A DNA stretch of 58,664 nt, from the NCBI RefSeq assembly GCF_002872255.1, contig NZ_NIPR01000023.1:1-58664 (forward strand), in the 5' to 3' direction. The translations under genes were made by a program, and so were the position numbers. Of the stretch, positions 32,569 to 41,838 are shown in pieces. Source of the stretch: Companilactobacillus nuruki. GTDB taxonomy: Bacteria > Bacillota > Bacilli > Lactobacillales > Lactobacillaceae. Below the pieces are notes generated by a model. That model was not told where the DNA came from and did not search any database. It worked only from the letters and a program-made list of their open reading frames with translations. The number at the start of each line of letters is the position of its first letter. Position 1 is the stretch's first letter.

Positions 32569-33426
32569 CTATTTTACTAAATTGTACTTATTCTTATACT
32601 GCTTAGGAGATAAACCGACTTGTTTTTTAAAAAGTCGATAAAAAGTTTTATCACTTGTGAATCCACCTTGATTCAAGATGCTGCTTATAGGAGTATCAGT
32701 ATTAATTATCTCCCACTTTGCTTTATCAATTCGATAATTATTTAAGAATTCAATGAAGGTTTGACCAACATTTTTTTTAAAAAACTTTGTGAAATAGTAT
32801 GGACTAAAACCAGCAGCTTTAGAAACATCTTCTAGAGTAACTTTGGTACGATAATTTTTTTCTACAAATGAAAATACCTTATTCAAAGTAATTAAAATTG
32901 TTTTGCTCTGAATATTTATCCCAGGAACCTTAACTTCATCATCTTTTGGAAGTTCACGTAACATACAGGCAATTAATCGATACATCAATCCTTCAATCAC
33001 AAATTCTTTATCATATTGATTGTTACTCTCTTCATTAACAATTTGTTGAAGAATTGTCCTCAATTTTCGATTTATTTTCTCATCCCAAAACAAGCTTACT
33101 TGTGATAATTTATTTAAGTGGGAAGCCAAGTCCATTTTCTTTACAACGTTTTCGTTAAATAAAGACATATCAAATTGAAAAACAAATCGGTTAGAATCCG
33201 GAGTTGCTACTATATAATGAATATCCCCACCCTTGAAGAAGGCCATTCCACCAGCACTTAGCTGAAACTGTTTATCATTAATACCTATATTTACTTTACC
33301 CTTTGTTAATAAAATTAGTTCATATTCGCGATGCCAATGTGGGGTAGTTAAAATGTCTCCTTCATTTATGAGAAACTTGAAACCTAATTTTGGATCTAAA
33401 TTAGGCATTTCCAAATAAATTGCCAT
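32569..33426 (-). CDS. AraC-family regulator with cupin sensor domain
   Basis: About 285 residues from the ATG at 33426, preceded by AGAGGGGGG; the upstream ATG at 33474 would overlap the GH65 gene. An N-terminal AraC cupin (about 20-100; His-Trp-His-Arg-Glu-Tyr-Glu-Leu) is followed by a linker and the double helix-turn-helix (about 185-283; Gly-Phe-Ser-Pro-Tyr-Tyr-Phe-Thr-Lys-Phe-Phe-Lys). It sits 44 bases downstream of the GH65 gene and is probably co-transcribed, so it likely senses the corresponding sugar. Confidence 0.88.
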   Translation of the reverse strand: MAIYLEMPNLDPKLGFKFLINEGDILTTPHWHREYELILLTKGKVNIGINDKQFQLSAGGMAFFKGGDIHYIVATPDSNRFVFQFDMSLFNENVVKKMDLASHLNKLSQVSLFWDEKINRKLRTILQQIVNEESNNQYDKEFVIEGLMYRLIACMLRELPKDDEVKVPGINIQSKTILITLNKVFSFVEKNYRTKVTLEDVSKAAGFSPYYFTKFFKKNVGQTFIEFLNNYRIDKAKWEIINTDTPISSILNQGGFTSDKTFYRLFKKQVGLSPKQYKNKYNLVK

Positions 33427-33470
33427 TTTATCCCCCCTCTTTGATTCTATTTTACCAGAATTTGGACTAA

Positions 33471-35603
33471 TCAAGAGTCTTTTCTACACACACCATCGAC
33501 AATGATTTTTAGAGGTTCTCCTGACAAGATAGATACATCAATTTTGCTAGGGAGATAATTGATCTCTAACAGCCGACCTTGGAATTGTAATCTGATCGAA
33601 AGCTTTTTCCATTCGTCGGGTAAATGATTGGCAATTGTTAATGATCCATTTTTAACTTGTAATCCGCCAAAACCACTAACTACCGTTAACCAGCTACCAC
33701 CCAGATTGGCGATATGTAATCCGTCTTGAGTATTCTTTTGTAAATCAATTAAATCGGTTTTGACTGTATCCATAAAGTATGAATAGGCCTTATTTTTCAA
33801 ACCAATTCGGGCTGCCAAGGCACTGAAAATTGATCTGGATAGTGATGAATCATGAGTCGTAATTTTTTCATAATAATCATATTCACGAATTAATTGTTCT
33901 TTAGTAATATCATCAAATAAAAAGTCTGCCAATAAGGTATCAGCCTGTTTGTTGACTTGGTATCTATAAATCCTTAATGGATGGTAGTGTAACAGTAAGG
34001 GATAATTTTCTTTTGGTGTTGTTTCAAATGGCCAAATTGGTTTGTTGAAGGCACTATCATCTTGCTCGTTAATCTTCTTTTCTGAATCATATGGAAGATA
34101 GATAGATTTTGATTCTTTTAAGAAATTATTTCTTTCTTCAGTCGTAACTCCTAGTTCAGTGGCCTTTTCAGGGAACTTATCAATTAATTCCACTGCAAAG
34201 CCTAAATTAAATTTTGCCATTCTATTTGTATAATAATTATTATTAACGATTGCTGTATATTCATCTGGTCCCGTGACATCAAAGAAACAAAATTGATCTT
34301 TTCCATTAATTTTGCTATAACTACCAAGACTATTCCAGAAACGAGCAGTTTCAATAATTATTTCCATCCCATATTTTTTAATCAAATCCTCATCGTTTGT
34401 TGCTCGGTAATAACGAGCTACCGCATAACTAATATCTGCATTAATATGATATTGGGCTGTACCAGCTGGGAAGTAAGAACTTGCTTCTGGACCGCCAATA
34501 GTACGCCAAGGAAATAATACGCCTTCATCAACACCAGCGGCACGAGCGGTTTTTTTTGAGTCTTCTAAAATACTATAACGATATTTAATAAGATTCTTGG
34601 CAATCTCTGGATTAGTATAAGTAAAAAATGGTGACATATACATTTCAGTATCCCAGAAGTAGTGTCCATCATACCCCGTACCTGATAAACCTTTAGCAGA
34701 AATATTTGTTTTGCCATCACGCCCGGATGAAGATGTGAGTTGAAAAAGATTGAAGTGAAGAGCTTGGTTCAAACTATCATCACCAGTAATTTTGACCTCG
34801 CTGCGTTCCCAGAAGTCTGACCAAAAGTTAGTTGAATCGTTCACGATTTTTTCAAAGCTTGGTAGATCATTGGTGGAGACTTTACCATTAGGTTCACTTA
34901 CAACACCAATGACATCAAAAACAACTTTACCATTACTTAAATCATATTCTTTTTCCAAAGAATCTTTAGCATATATTGCCATCTGGAGTGACATTTTGCT
35001 TTTTTTAGTTGTAGTGGTTAGAATTTCCTGATGGGAATTAGGATTGTCTTTTTGGTACTCTAACGTTTTTACAGCTTTAGCTCTTCTAGGGTCGCCTACT
35101 GTATCAACTGAGGCGACAATATTCAAGTGTTTAGTTAATTTGATATTTCCAGAATAGCTAAGCGGCTTAATTTCGTAACGAAGTCCGACCATCTGATTAT
35201 CGGATTGTTGTAAAGTACTATTGACAGTTAATTCAATTGTCTTACCAGATATATTATTAGACAACTCATATGTTGAAGTTAACAATCCAGTATTCATATT
35301 AAGTGATTCCGTTTTTAAATTAGATATATCAAATTTGTTCCCTTGATTATCATAAATATTAATAGTTCTTAAATCTGGTAATTTAACAATTGTTTGATTA
35401 TTATCTGCATAACCAAAAGCTTTTTCACCATAAATGATTTTTGAAATTTCATAAAAACCATTTACAACGGTTCCGGCAGTATCAGAGCCAATTATCGGAT
35501 CACTAGCACGAATTCCAAAATGACCATTAGCTAATGAAAAAATTGTTTCTAAATAACTAGGATCACGAGACTTCAAATCGTTTAATGAAATACTATTACT
35601 CAT
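33471..35603 (-). CDS. Glycoside hydrolase family 65 disaccharide phosphorylase
   Basis: A 710-residue protein with the GH65 plan: N-terminal beta-sandwich (about 1-250), linker helices, the (alpha/alpha)6 barrel (about 290-640) and a small C-terminal beta domain. The general-acid Glu is in Gly-Pro-Asp-Glu-Tyr. The His-Asp-Ser-Ser-Leu-Ser and Gly-Leu-His-Ile-Ala-Asn-Leu-Gly-Gly-Ser-Trp phosphate-site blocks are present. Members phosphorolyse maltose, trehalose, kojibiose or nigerose to beta-glucose-1-phosphate. Specificity cannot be read here. Neither beta-phosphoglucomutase nor a sugar transporter is adjacent, unlike most GH65 operons. Confidence 0.88.
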   Translation of the reverse strand: MSNSISLNDLKSRDPSYLETIFSLANGHFGIRASDPIIGSDTAGTVVNGFYEISKIIYGEKAFGYADNNQTIVKLPDLRTINIYDNQGNKFDISNLKTESLNMNTGLLTSTYELSNNISGKTIELTVNSTLQQSDNQMVGLRYEIKPLSYSGNIKLTKHLNIVASVDTVGDPRRAKAVKTLEYQKDNPNSHQEILTTTTKKSKMSLQMAIYAKDSLEKEYDLSNGKVVFDVIGVVSEPNGKVSTNDLPSFEKIVNDSTNFWSDFWERSEVKITGDDSLNQALHFNLFQLTSSSGRDGKTNISAKGLSGTGYDGHYFWDTEMYMSPFFTYTNPEIAKNLIKYRYSILEDSKKTARAAGVDEGVLFPWRTIGGPEASSYFPAGTAQYHINADISYAVARYYRATNDEDLIKKYGMEIIIETARFWNSLGSYSKINGKDQFCFFDVTGPDEYTAIVNNNYYTNRMAKFNLGFAVELIDKFPEKATELGVTTEERNNFLKESKSIYLPYDSEKKINEQDDSAFNKPIWPFETTPKENYPLLLHYHPLRIYRYQVNKQADTLLADFLFDDITKEQLIREYDYYEKITTHDSSLSRSIFSALAARIGLKNKAYSYFMDTVKTDLIDLQKNTQDGLHIANLGGSWLTVVSGFGGLQVKNGSLTIANHLPDEWKKLSIRLQFQGRLLEINYLPSKIDVSILSGEPLKIIVDGVCRKDS

Positions 35604-35758
35604 AATTGCATCTCCAAATATATTGAAACAGTAAATAACTATCTCAAGTTTTGATTTATTTATATATACATTTGTGATTCTAAAAAATTGTTAATTAGGA
35701 CCATGCTTTAGCGGGCCAATACCAAAGTATTTCTTAATCTACATTCATAGAGTACAGC

Positions 35759-35772
35759 AACAAGCGCTTTCA
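35759..35772 (-). promoter_or_regulatory. CcpA site (cre) upstream of GH65
   Basis: The minus strand reads TGAAAGCGCTTGTT, 12 of 14 matches to TGNAANCGNNNNCA with the strong TGAAAGCGCT core. It lies about 155 bases before the GH65 start and fits catabolite repression. The rest of the gap 35604-35866 shows nothing else. Confidence 0.55.
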
Positions 35773-35866
35773 TTCACTGTGAAATATTGCTGTATTATTC
35801 TCATATATTGCGTTTCAAGTAAATTGCTTAATAATTTATTTTTCTATTCTAATTTTTTGACACAAT

Positions 35867-35896
35867 AAAATACCTATCAATATTGATAGGTATTTT
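35867..35896. terminator. Rho-independent terminator of the antiporter gene
   Basis: A perfect 14-bp inverted repeat (aaaatacctatcaa / ttgataggtatttt) lies about 70 bases past the stop of the minus-strand antiporter gene. Confidence 0.6.
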
Positions 35897-35966
35897 GGAC
35901 TATATATATGCTTTAAAATTGAAATATTTTATTCTAAATAACATAACTATGATTCAAATTAATCTT

Positions 35967-37553
35967 TTAAACTAACGGATTTTCCGTATCCACTAACAAA
36001 GATTCAGCTAAAAGTATTTCGTTATATTGACCAAAAATAATTTTGGAATCCATTTTATTTTGTTTTTCCAAATCCAATAAATATTCCCGTTCAGCCTGAA
36101 AAGCTGACATCAAGGCCTTTTGTTGTTCTTTACTCTGTAATGTTGTTAATACGTTTGAATCAGAGGCAATCATTGTCCACTGACTAATAAATGATTTCAG
36201 TGATTTGTTTCGAGTTTGATCTTGTAAATCATAAATTGCTGAATCATGAACTGCTTTGGATAATTCCATAGAATTAATCTTTTTAATTCCGACCATTGAA
36301 ACATCATGGCGTAATTCATTCAAAGTTTTATTAGCATATTTTTCAGTATTATCAATTGGTAACCACCAGTGGAAAATCAGAGTTGGTACCAACATACTCA
36401 AAACAATAACTACTGTTTCAACTAAAATAATCAGATTAAATATATGACTGTTTAAATTGTTGCCTAAAAGTGAAAATGTCATGGCTAAAGTAACAGTTCC
36501 GTGAACTCCACCTAGGGCAAATGAGGAAGCCGTTCTATTAGAGTGATCTCCAATGAAAAGACGAGCATATATCCAACGACAAATTAATAACCCTGTATAA
36601 GAAATCGTTCCAATGATTAACCAATTTTTAGTCTGTATGTACTGATTATAGTGTTCGGTAAAAATTCTTTCTAAATTTAATCCTAAAGTAACAAAAACAA
36701 AACCATTCAGCATTTCATTAAAAAAGTTGACCATCTGAACACCCAAGTTCATTTGTCTAGGTGCCACAAATCTACTGCGATTAGCTTCACTATTATTAAC
36801 TAAGCCAGCTACAACAACCGCAATAATACCCGAAACGTGTAAAAGTTCTCCTATTATATAAATAATAAAGGGACTTAATAAATAAATCATATTTTGAGAA
36901 AAAATATCGTTCAAGCTACTTCTTATTAACCATTGTCGAAAAATTGTAAAAAATCCAGCCAAAATATTACCTACAATTAATCCACCAATGGATGATAGTA
37001 ACAATGCACCTATATTTTGGGTTAAATTAAGATGACCACTTTGTAACCAAATCAATCCTGCCTGTAATAAAATAATCCCTGTTGCATCATTAAACAACGA
37101 TTCCATTTTCAATGTTTCCTGAGTAGATTCAGGAAATTCATGCCCACTGATTACTGATTCTAAGGCAGTAGCATCAGTGGGAGTACAAATGGATATAATA
37201 ATCAGGGCCATAGGTAAAGCTAGTCCTAGTATACTGTGTAATAAAATTGAAGAAACAACTGCGGAGAAGATTGCCAACACCCCTGCGGTTCCAATAATGT
37301 TTGGTATTTTTTTGCGAACCATCACGACTGGAGTGTTTTGCCCTTCAAAGAATAGCAAAGGTGCTAAGATAACAATCATAAAAAATTCATTGTTGAATTT
37401 TGAAATCAAATCATTGGTAAATGGAATAAGTGCTATCAAAATACCCATTAATAAGTTGATATAAGTATTTGATATGGCTGGTACTAATCGTGCAAGGATA
37501 TTCCCAATTGCAACTGCAAGAGTTATGACAAACATAGCTATCATTGGTTCCAT
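35967..37553 (-). CDS. Na+/H+ (monovalent cation/proton) antiporter, CPA1/NhaP type
   Basis: A 528-residue protein with about 12 membrane helices (1-400). Family markers are Phe-Phe-Glu-Gly-Gln in the fourth segment, Thr-Pro-Thr-Asp-Ala-Thr-Ala-Leu (about 125-132) and Glu-Ser-Leu-Phe-Asn-Asp-Ala-Thr-Gly (about 149-157), which carries the conserved Asn-Asp pair. A cytoplasmic helical tail of about 120 residues follows. It should exchange Na+ or K+ for protons for pH and salt balance. The ATG follows an AGAAAGG site. Confidence 0.9.
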   Translation of the reverse strand: MEPMIAMFVITLAVAIGNILARLVPAISNTYINLLMGILIALIPFTNDLISKFNNEFFMIVILAPLLFFEGQNTPVVMVRKKIPNIIGTAGVLAIFSAVVSSILLHSILGLALPMALIIISICTPTDATALESVISGHEFPESTQETLKMESLFNDATGIILLQAGLIWLQSGHLNLTQNIGALLLSSIGGLIVGNILAGFFTIFRQWLIRSSLNDIFSQNMIYLLSPFIIYIIGELLHVSGIIAVVVAGLVNNSEANRSRFVAPRQMNLGVQMVNFFNEMLNGFVFVTLGLNLERIFTEHYNQYIQTKNWLIIGTISYTGLLICRWIYARLFIGDHSNRTASSFALGGVHGTVTLAMTFSLLGNNLNSHIFNLIILVETVVIVLSMLVPTLIFHWWLPIDNTEKYANKTLNELRHDVSMVGIKKINSMELSKAVHDSAIYDLQDQTRNKSLKSFISQWTMIASDSNVLTTLQSKEQQKALMSAFQAEREYLLDLEKQNKMDSKIIFGQYNEILLAESLLVDTENPLV

Positions 37554-37579
37554 AATTAAGCCTTTCTATCTTTAAAATA

Positions 37580-37690
37580 TTAATTGTTTTCTGAATATAA
37601 AAATAAAATAATGATTGAGTAACATACGACGGCTATTTTTAAAGCTGTAATTTCATTCTTCTCCTCCAAAGATATCTTGCGTTCAATCAT
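37580..37690 (-). CDS. Possible small membrane protein, 36 residues (doubtful)
   Basis: An open frame beginning at the ATG 37690 has a charged N-terminal half and one C-terminal membrane helix, and ends 26 bases before the antiporter start. The spacing suggests a leader or regulatory peptide of the antiporter. The start sits directly on the T-tract of the upstream terminator with only a weak AGAGGT site, so it may be a chance frame. Confidence 0.2.
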   Translation of the reverse strand: MIERKISLEEKNEITALKIAVVCYSIIILFLYSENN

Positions 37691-37730
37691 AAAAAAAATA
37701 CCTCTAAAGTTCAACGACTTCAGAAGTATT
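37690..37730 (-). terminator. Rho-independent terminator of the CAP-SLAP gene
   Basis: On the minus strand a 14-bp stem with two wobble pairs (aatacttctgaagt / actttagaggtatt) is followed by a T-tract. Confidence 0.7.
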
Positions 37731-37749
37731 CCCTTTAAATTAAACAAAA

Positions 37750-38991
37750 TTATAATTGTGACAATTGGTTCTGTTGAATCCAAGCGTTAGTTCCAATACG
37801 ATACATTTTGACACCAGTAGTAGGATTTACAGCACGTCTGTCAACAATCCATGCAGAATATGCAGGCATCGTTTGACCAGTGTAATTACCGTTGTCATCA
37901 TAAACTTTGGCATTTGTTGTTGTTTTAACAGTTGTACCGGCTAAGAAGGATGCCCATGGCAAAACATCATTAGCTGAGACGAAGCCATTTGTACTTACAT
38001 GATAATAGAAATTGCCGTTAATAATAGCGATTATATCTGATGACCATTCAGTATTAGGTGACAAGCCAAAATTGGATACTCGATTACCATATCTGTCATA
38101 AACGATTGTATTTTGATTCTTAGTAGTGACACCACCCCTGAAATCAACAGTCTTATAATCATCCCTATTGGTGTAGTCATCACCGCTACGGTTAGCATCA
38201 GCTATATCATATTGTGAAACATTAGCGTAATCATTATTGTTCGTTAAATAATAAGCATAGATATCGCTAGCATCATATTTACTATGAGACGCCTGATCAT
38301 TACCCATTTCTTGTGAAAAGTAAACCATTCCATTAGAAGATACACTTACACCTATACCAACATAATTGATATATGGATTCAGCATGTTCTTCCTATGACC
38401 ATAATTTGGTTGAGGATCATACATCTCACTATAAAATTCATGCGTAACTTTTTGGGCAATAACTGTAGGATCAGTAGTACCCAACATGGAGTATGGCATT
38501 TGAGAAATATTTTCTTCTGCATCTAAATGATATGGATACATATTTGCTGAATTCCATCCAGCGTGATTATCTACCCCAGTATTGATAAAGCTATCTGTTC
38601 TTTTTTGAGCGTAATCATTTAATACGCCAACCGATGTTAAAGCTGATAAACCATTTTGAGCACGAAGACGATTCAGCTCAGCATACATAGCTGTCTTCAC
38701 TGCTGCAACATCAATATCATTATATGCTGCTTGAGTAGTAGCTGTTGAGTTAGTAGATGTAGAGGTGTTATTAGTATTATCTGCTGTCTTGGATGTTGTT
38801 GAATTGACAACATTGGTACTATCATCATTGGTAGCTGTTTCTACATTAGTATTATCTGTACCTGTAGTTGCAGCGGTTACAGAATTATTATTGTTTGTTG
38901 CATCGGCATAGGCGATATTTCCACCCAGACTCGTTGCAAGAAGCGCACTTGCAGCAACTAAAATGGCTGCTCTTTTAGATTTAGAAAACAT
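37750..38991 (-). CDS. Secreted CAP-domain (SCP/PR-1) protein with C-terminal SLAP repeats
   Basis: A 413-residue protein with a signal peptide (1-30, ending Ala-Tyr-Ala-Asp-Ala) and a Thr/Asn-rich spacer (about 31-90). A CAP domain follows (about 95-225), with the cavity His and Glu in Asp-Asn-His-Ala-Gly-Trp and Glu-Glu-Asn-Ile, and Tyr-Gly-His-Arg-Lys-Asn-Met-Leu. Two SLAP wall-binding repeats (about 285-413) end in Tyr-Arg-Ile-Gly-Thr-Asn-Ala-Trp-Ile. It is expected to be non-covalently wall-bound. CAP function in lactobacilli is unclear. It shares its anchor type with the 510-1004 protein. Confidence 0.88.
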   Translation of the reverse strand: MFSKSKRAAILVAASALLATSLGGNIAYADATNNNNSVTAATTGTDNTNVETATNDDSTNVVNSTTSKTADNTNNTSTSTNSTATTQAAYNDIDVAAVKTAMYAELNRLRAQNGLSALTSVGVLNDYAQKRTDSFINTGVDNHAGWNSANMYPYHLDAEENISQMPYSMLGTTDPTVIAQKVTHEFYSEMYDPQPNYGHRKNMLNPYINYVGIGVSVSSNGMVYFSQEMGNDQASHSKYDASDIYAYYLTNNNDYANVSQYDIADANRSGDDYTNRDDYKTVDFRGGVTTKNQNTIVYDRYGNRVSNFGLSPNTEWSSDIIAIINGNFYYHVSTNGFVSANDVLPWASFLAGTTVKTTTNAKVYDDNGNYTGQTMPAYSAWIVDRRAVNPTTGVKMYRIGTNAWIQQNQLSQL

Positions 38992-39101
38992 GATAATCCC
39001 CTTTTCATGTGGAAATAATAATGGTTATATTTATTTTAACTCATTGAAATGATTAATAAAGCATAATTTATAATAAATATTTTATATTATCTCGGGAAAA
39101 T

Positions 39102-39124
39102 AAAAAAGCCTTACGGCTTTAATT
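39102..39124 (-). terminator. Rho-independent terminator of degV
   Basis: A short stem (aaagcc / ggcttt) with loop gtaa is followed on the minus strand by six T, directly after the degV stop. Confidence 0.65.
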
Positions 39125-39990
39125 TAAGATTTATCAAAATCTCTAATCCAGGCAATTGCTAAAGCACCCTTGCCTAAATGAACTCCGATAACTGGTCCAA
39201 AATATGAGCGATCTAGTGTTGCATCTGGATACTTCTCATGTAATTCTTCAGCCCATTTGTCACCAGCTTCAGGATCATCAGCATCTAATACTAACAATCT
39301 TAATGGATGGGTAGTATTCTCCATAGCAATTGATAGTTTTTCTTCAGCCTTTAACTTGGCTTTTTTCATTGATCTCACTTTATCGTAAGCTACAATTTTA
39401 TGAGAATCATTGTCAAATTCCAGTAAAGGTTTAATATTTAAGACAGTACCAATTACAGCAGAAGTATTTGATAGTCTTCCACCCTTTACTAAATTTTTAA
39501 GATCATCAACAACAAAAGCTTCACCAATTGAAGCCCTTAGTGTATTTAACCGTTCAATAATCTCATCCGCGCTTTTGTTCTCTTGAGCCATACGGGCAGC
39601 CTCTTGAGCTAAATATCCCATTAGTCGAACAGTTATTTGTGAATCGTAAACGATAACATTGATATTATCAATGGTTTGAGCAGCACTCTTAAGATTGTTT
39701 ACAAATCCAGAGATTGTACTTGCTAAATGAATCGATATTACGGTATCATAGCCTTCTTTAGCCAATTTATCGTATACGTTCATCATTTCGCCAATTGAAG
39801 GTTGCGCTGTTGAAGGTAATTCCGGTGACTTCTTTAACAAGTCGTAAAATTCAGATGTAGTAATGTCAATATCTTCACGATATGTTTTAGTATCAAATAC
39901 TACCTCTATTGGCACAACTGTTATATTATATTTATCGACTATTTCTTGTGGCAAATAAGATGTACTATCTGTTACAATGGCTATTTTCAT
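39124..39990 (-). CDS. DegV-family fatty-acid-binding protein
   Basis: A 288-residue two-domain protein that opens with Ile-Val-Thr-Asp-Ser-Thr-Ser (about 4-10). It carries Thr-Ala-Gln-Pro-Ser (about 60-64) and Ile-His-Leu-Ala-Ser-Thr-Ile-Ser-Gly (about 90-98), the residues that hold the lipid carboxylate. DegV/FakB proteins present fatty acids to FakA kinase for phosphorylation. No fakA is in the window, so a FakB role is inferred. The ATG follows AAGGAA. Confidence 0.9.
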   Translation of the reverse strand: MKIAIVTDSTSYLPQEIVDKYNITVVPIEVVFDTKTYREDIDITTSEFYDLLKKSPELPSTAQPSIGEMMNVYDKLAKEGYDTVISIHLASTISGFVNNLKSAAQTIDNINVIVYDSQITVRLMGYLAQEAARMAQENKSADEIIERLNTLRASIGEAFVVDDLKNLVKGGRLSNTSAVIGTVLNIKPLLEFDNDSHKIVAYDKVRSMKKAKLKAEEKLSIAMENTTHPLRLLVLDADDPEAGDKWAEELHEKYPDATLDRSYFGPVIGVHLGKGALAIAWIRDFDKS

Positions 39991-40126
39991 AAATTATCAA
40001 TTCCTTGCTTGGTTACGTATAATGATTGTATAACCATTAGATTATATCATATTCGCGCTATTTTATATTTGTTACATAATTAAAAGTTTCAGAAATTCTC
40101 AGATAGTTTTAGAAAGGAAATGAATT

Positions 40127-41791
40127 ATGTCTTTTGACGGAATGTTTACCCATGCTATGGTAAACGAATTAAATCAGAATCTTAGCGGTGGTCGAATTAG
40201 TAAAATTCAACAGCCATTCGCTAATGAATTGATTCTCACGGTTAGAAGTAATCGTAAGAATCAGCAATTATTATTATCCGCTCATCCATCCTATGCACGT
40301 GTTCAAATAACCAATCAACCATTTGCCAACCCAGCTAAACCATCTACTTTTGTAATGTCGTTGAGAAAGTATATTACAAGTGCAATCGTACAGAATTTTC
40401 GTCAGTTAAACAATGACAGAGTTGTAATGATTGACTTGTCTGCCAAGAATGAATTAGGCGATATTCATGACTATACACTAATAACGGAAATTATGGCACG
40501 TCATAGTAATATTTTTTTAGTTAATAAAGAAAATGGTAAGATCGTTGATTTAATTAAACGAGTTTCACCTGAAAATAACAGTTTCCGTGGCTTATTACCA
40601 GGCGATGATTATAAACTACCACCTGCACAAAATAAGATAAATCCCTTTGCTACAGAGGATGAAAATATTACCAGCTTATCAGCTAAAGATATCCGTGAAA
40701 AATATGAAGGAATTGGCCTTGATACATCAGCAGAATTAGAAAAATTTGTTGAACAAGGACAAACGCTGGATGATTTCATACAGTTGTATCAAAACGATTT
40801 ATATCCTAATACAGCTAATTCAAATAGTAAACATAAATTGGGTTTCTTCCCTATTTTATTTACTAATACAACAACTAAGATTAATACTTATTCTAGCCTA
40901 GGTGAACTGTTAGATAATTATTATCTAGACAAGGCTCGTATTGATCGTATCGAACAACAAACTAAGAGTATTACGCATCGTTTAGATATTATCTTGAAAA
41001 AGGATAAGTCCAAAATCAAGAAGCTAAATAAACAACTTGATCAAACTGATGTGATGAATAAATATAATCTTTATGGTGAACTATTGACGACTTATATGTC
41101 AAAAATAGAACATGGCTCAAGCTCGATAACTTTAACTAATTATTACAACAATGAAGAGGTTACGATTAAATTAAATCCTGAATATTCCCCTTCTCTGAAT
41201 GCACAAAGTTATTATAAAAAATACCGCAAGTTACAGAATTCAATTCCACATGTGAAGGAACAATTAGAAATTACTACAAATGAAGTCAATTATCTGGAAT
41301 CTGTTTTGGCGTCCCTTGAATATGTAGATATTGACGATGTAGATGGCATTGTTGAAGAATTGATTGATTCAGGATATATCAAAAAGAAACGTAAAAACGC
41401 TCGTAAAAAACGTAAGAAAAAGATTGGCGAAGATTTTAAGTCCACTAATGGAATCGATATTACAGTTGGAAAGAACAATCTTGAGAATGATCAACTAACT
41501 ATGAAAATTTCTCAAAAGAATCATTATTGGTTCCATGTCAAGGATATACCGGGCTCTCATGTCATTCTAAAGACAAGTGATCCAGATGAACAATCAATAA
41601 TTGAGGCAGCTACTATTGCGGCTTATTATTCTAAAGCACGTGATTCAAGTAAAGTACCTGTTGATTATGTTCAAATCAGAAATATTAGAAAGCCTAATGG
41701 TGCAAAACCTGGTTTTGTAATATTTGAAGGCCAAAAAACGATTTTGGTTGATCCAGATCGCCAGTTGGTTACAAATTTAAAAGTTAAATAA
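40127..41791 (+). CDS. rqcH: RqcH / FbpA-like NFACT protein
   Basis: A 554-residue protein with NFACT-N (about 1-210), a coiled-coil/HhH middle (about 270-420) and NFACT-R (about 440-550; His-Tyr-Trp-Phe-His-Val-Lys-Asp-Ile-Pro-Gly-Ser-His). It is the bacterial Rqc2 homologue, which binds stalled 50S subunits and recruits Ala-tRNA to add C-terminal poly-alanine tails. In older annotation it is called fibronectin-binding protein A. Length is normal. The ATG follows GAAAGGAAA. Confidence 0.93.
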   Translation: MSFDGMFTHAMVNELNQNLSGGRISKIQQPFANELILTVRSNRKNQQLLLSAHPSYARVQITNQPFANPAKPSTFVMSLRKYITSAIVQNFRQLNNDRVVMIDLSAKNELGDIHDYTLITEIMARHSNIFLVNKENGKIVDLIKRVSPENNSFRGLLPGDDYKLPPAQNKINPFATEDENITSLSAKDIREKYEGIGLDTSAELEKFVEQGQTLDDFIQLYQNDLYPNTANSNSKHKLGFFPILFTNTTTKINTYSSLGELLDNYYLDKARIDRIEQQTKSITHRLDIILKKDKSKIKKLNKQLDQTDVMNKYNLYGELLTTYMSKIEHGSSSITLTNYYNNEEVTIKLNPEYSPSLNAQSYYKKYRKLQNSIPHVKEQLEITTNEVNYLESVLASLEYVDIDDVDGIVEELIDSGYIKKKRKNARKKRKKKIGEDFKSTNGIDITVGKNNLENDQLTMKISQKNHYWFHVKDIPGSHVILKTSDPDEQSIIEAATIAAYYSKARDSSKVPVDYVQIRNIRKPNGAKPGFVIFEGQKTILVDPDRQLVTNLKVK

Positions 41792-41838
41792 AAATACTTC
41801 TCAACAAGAATAGACATTGTTGAGAAGTATTTTTATTT
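41791..41838. terminator. Bidirectional terminator between rqcH and the carB-like gene
   Basis: A perfect 16-bp stem (aaaatacttctcaaca / tgttgagaagtatttt) lies between convergent genes and overlaps both stops. Confidence 0.8.
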
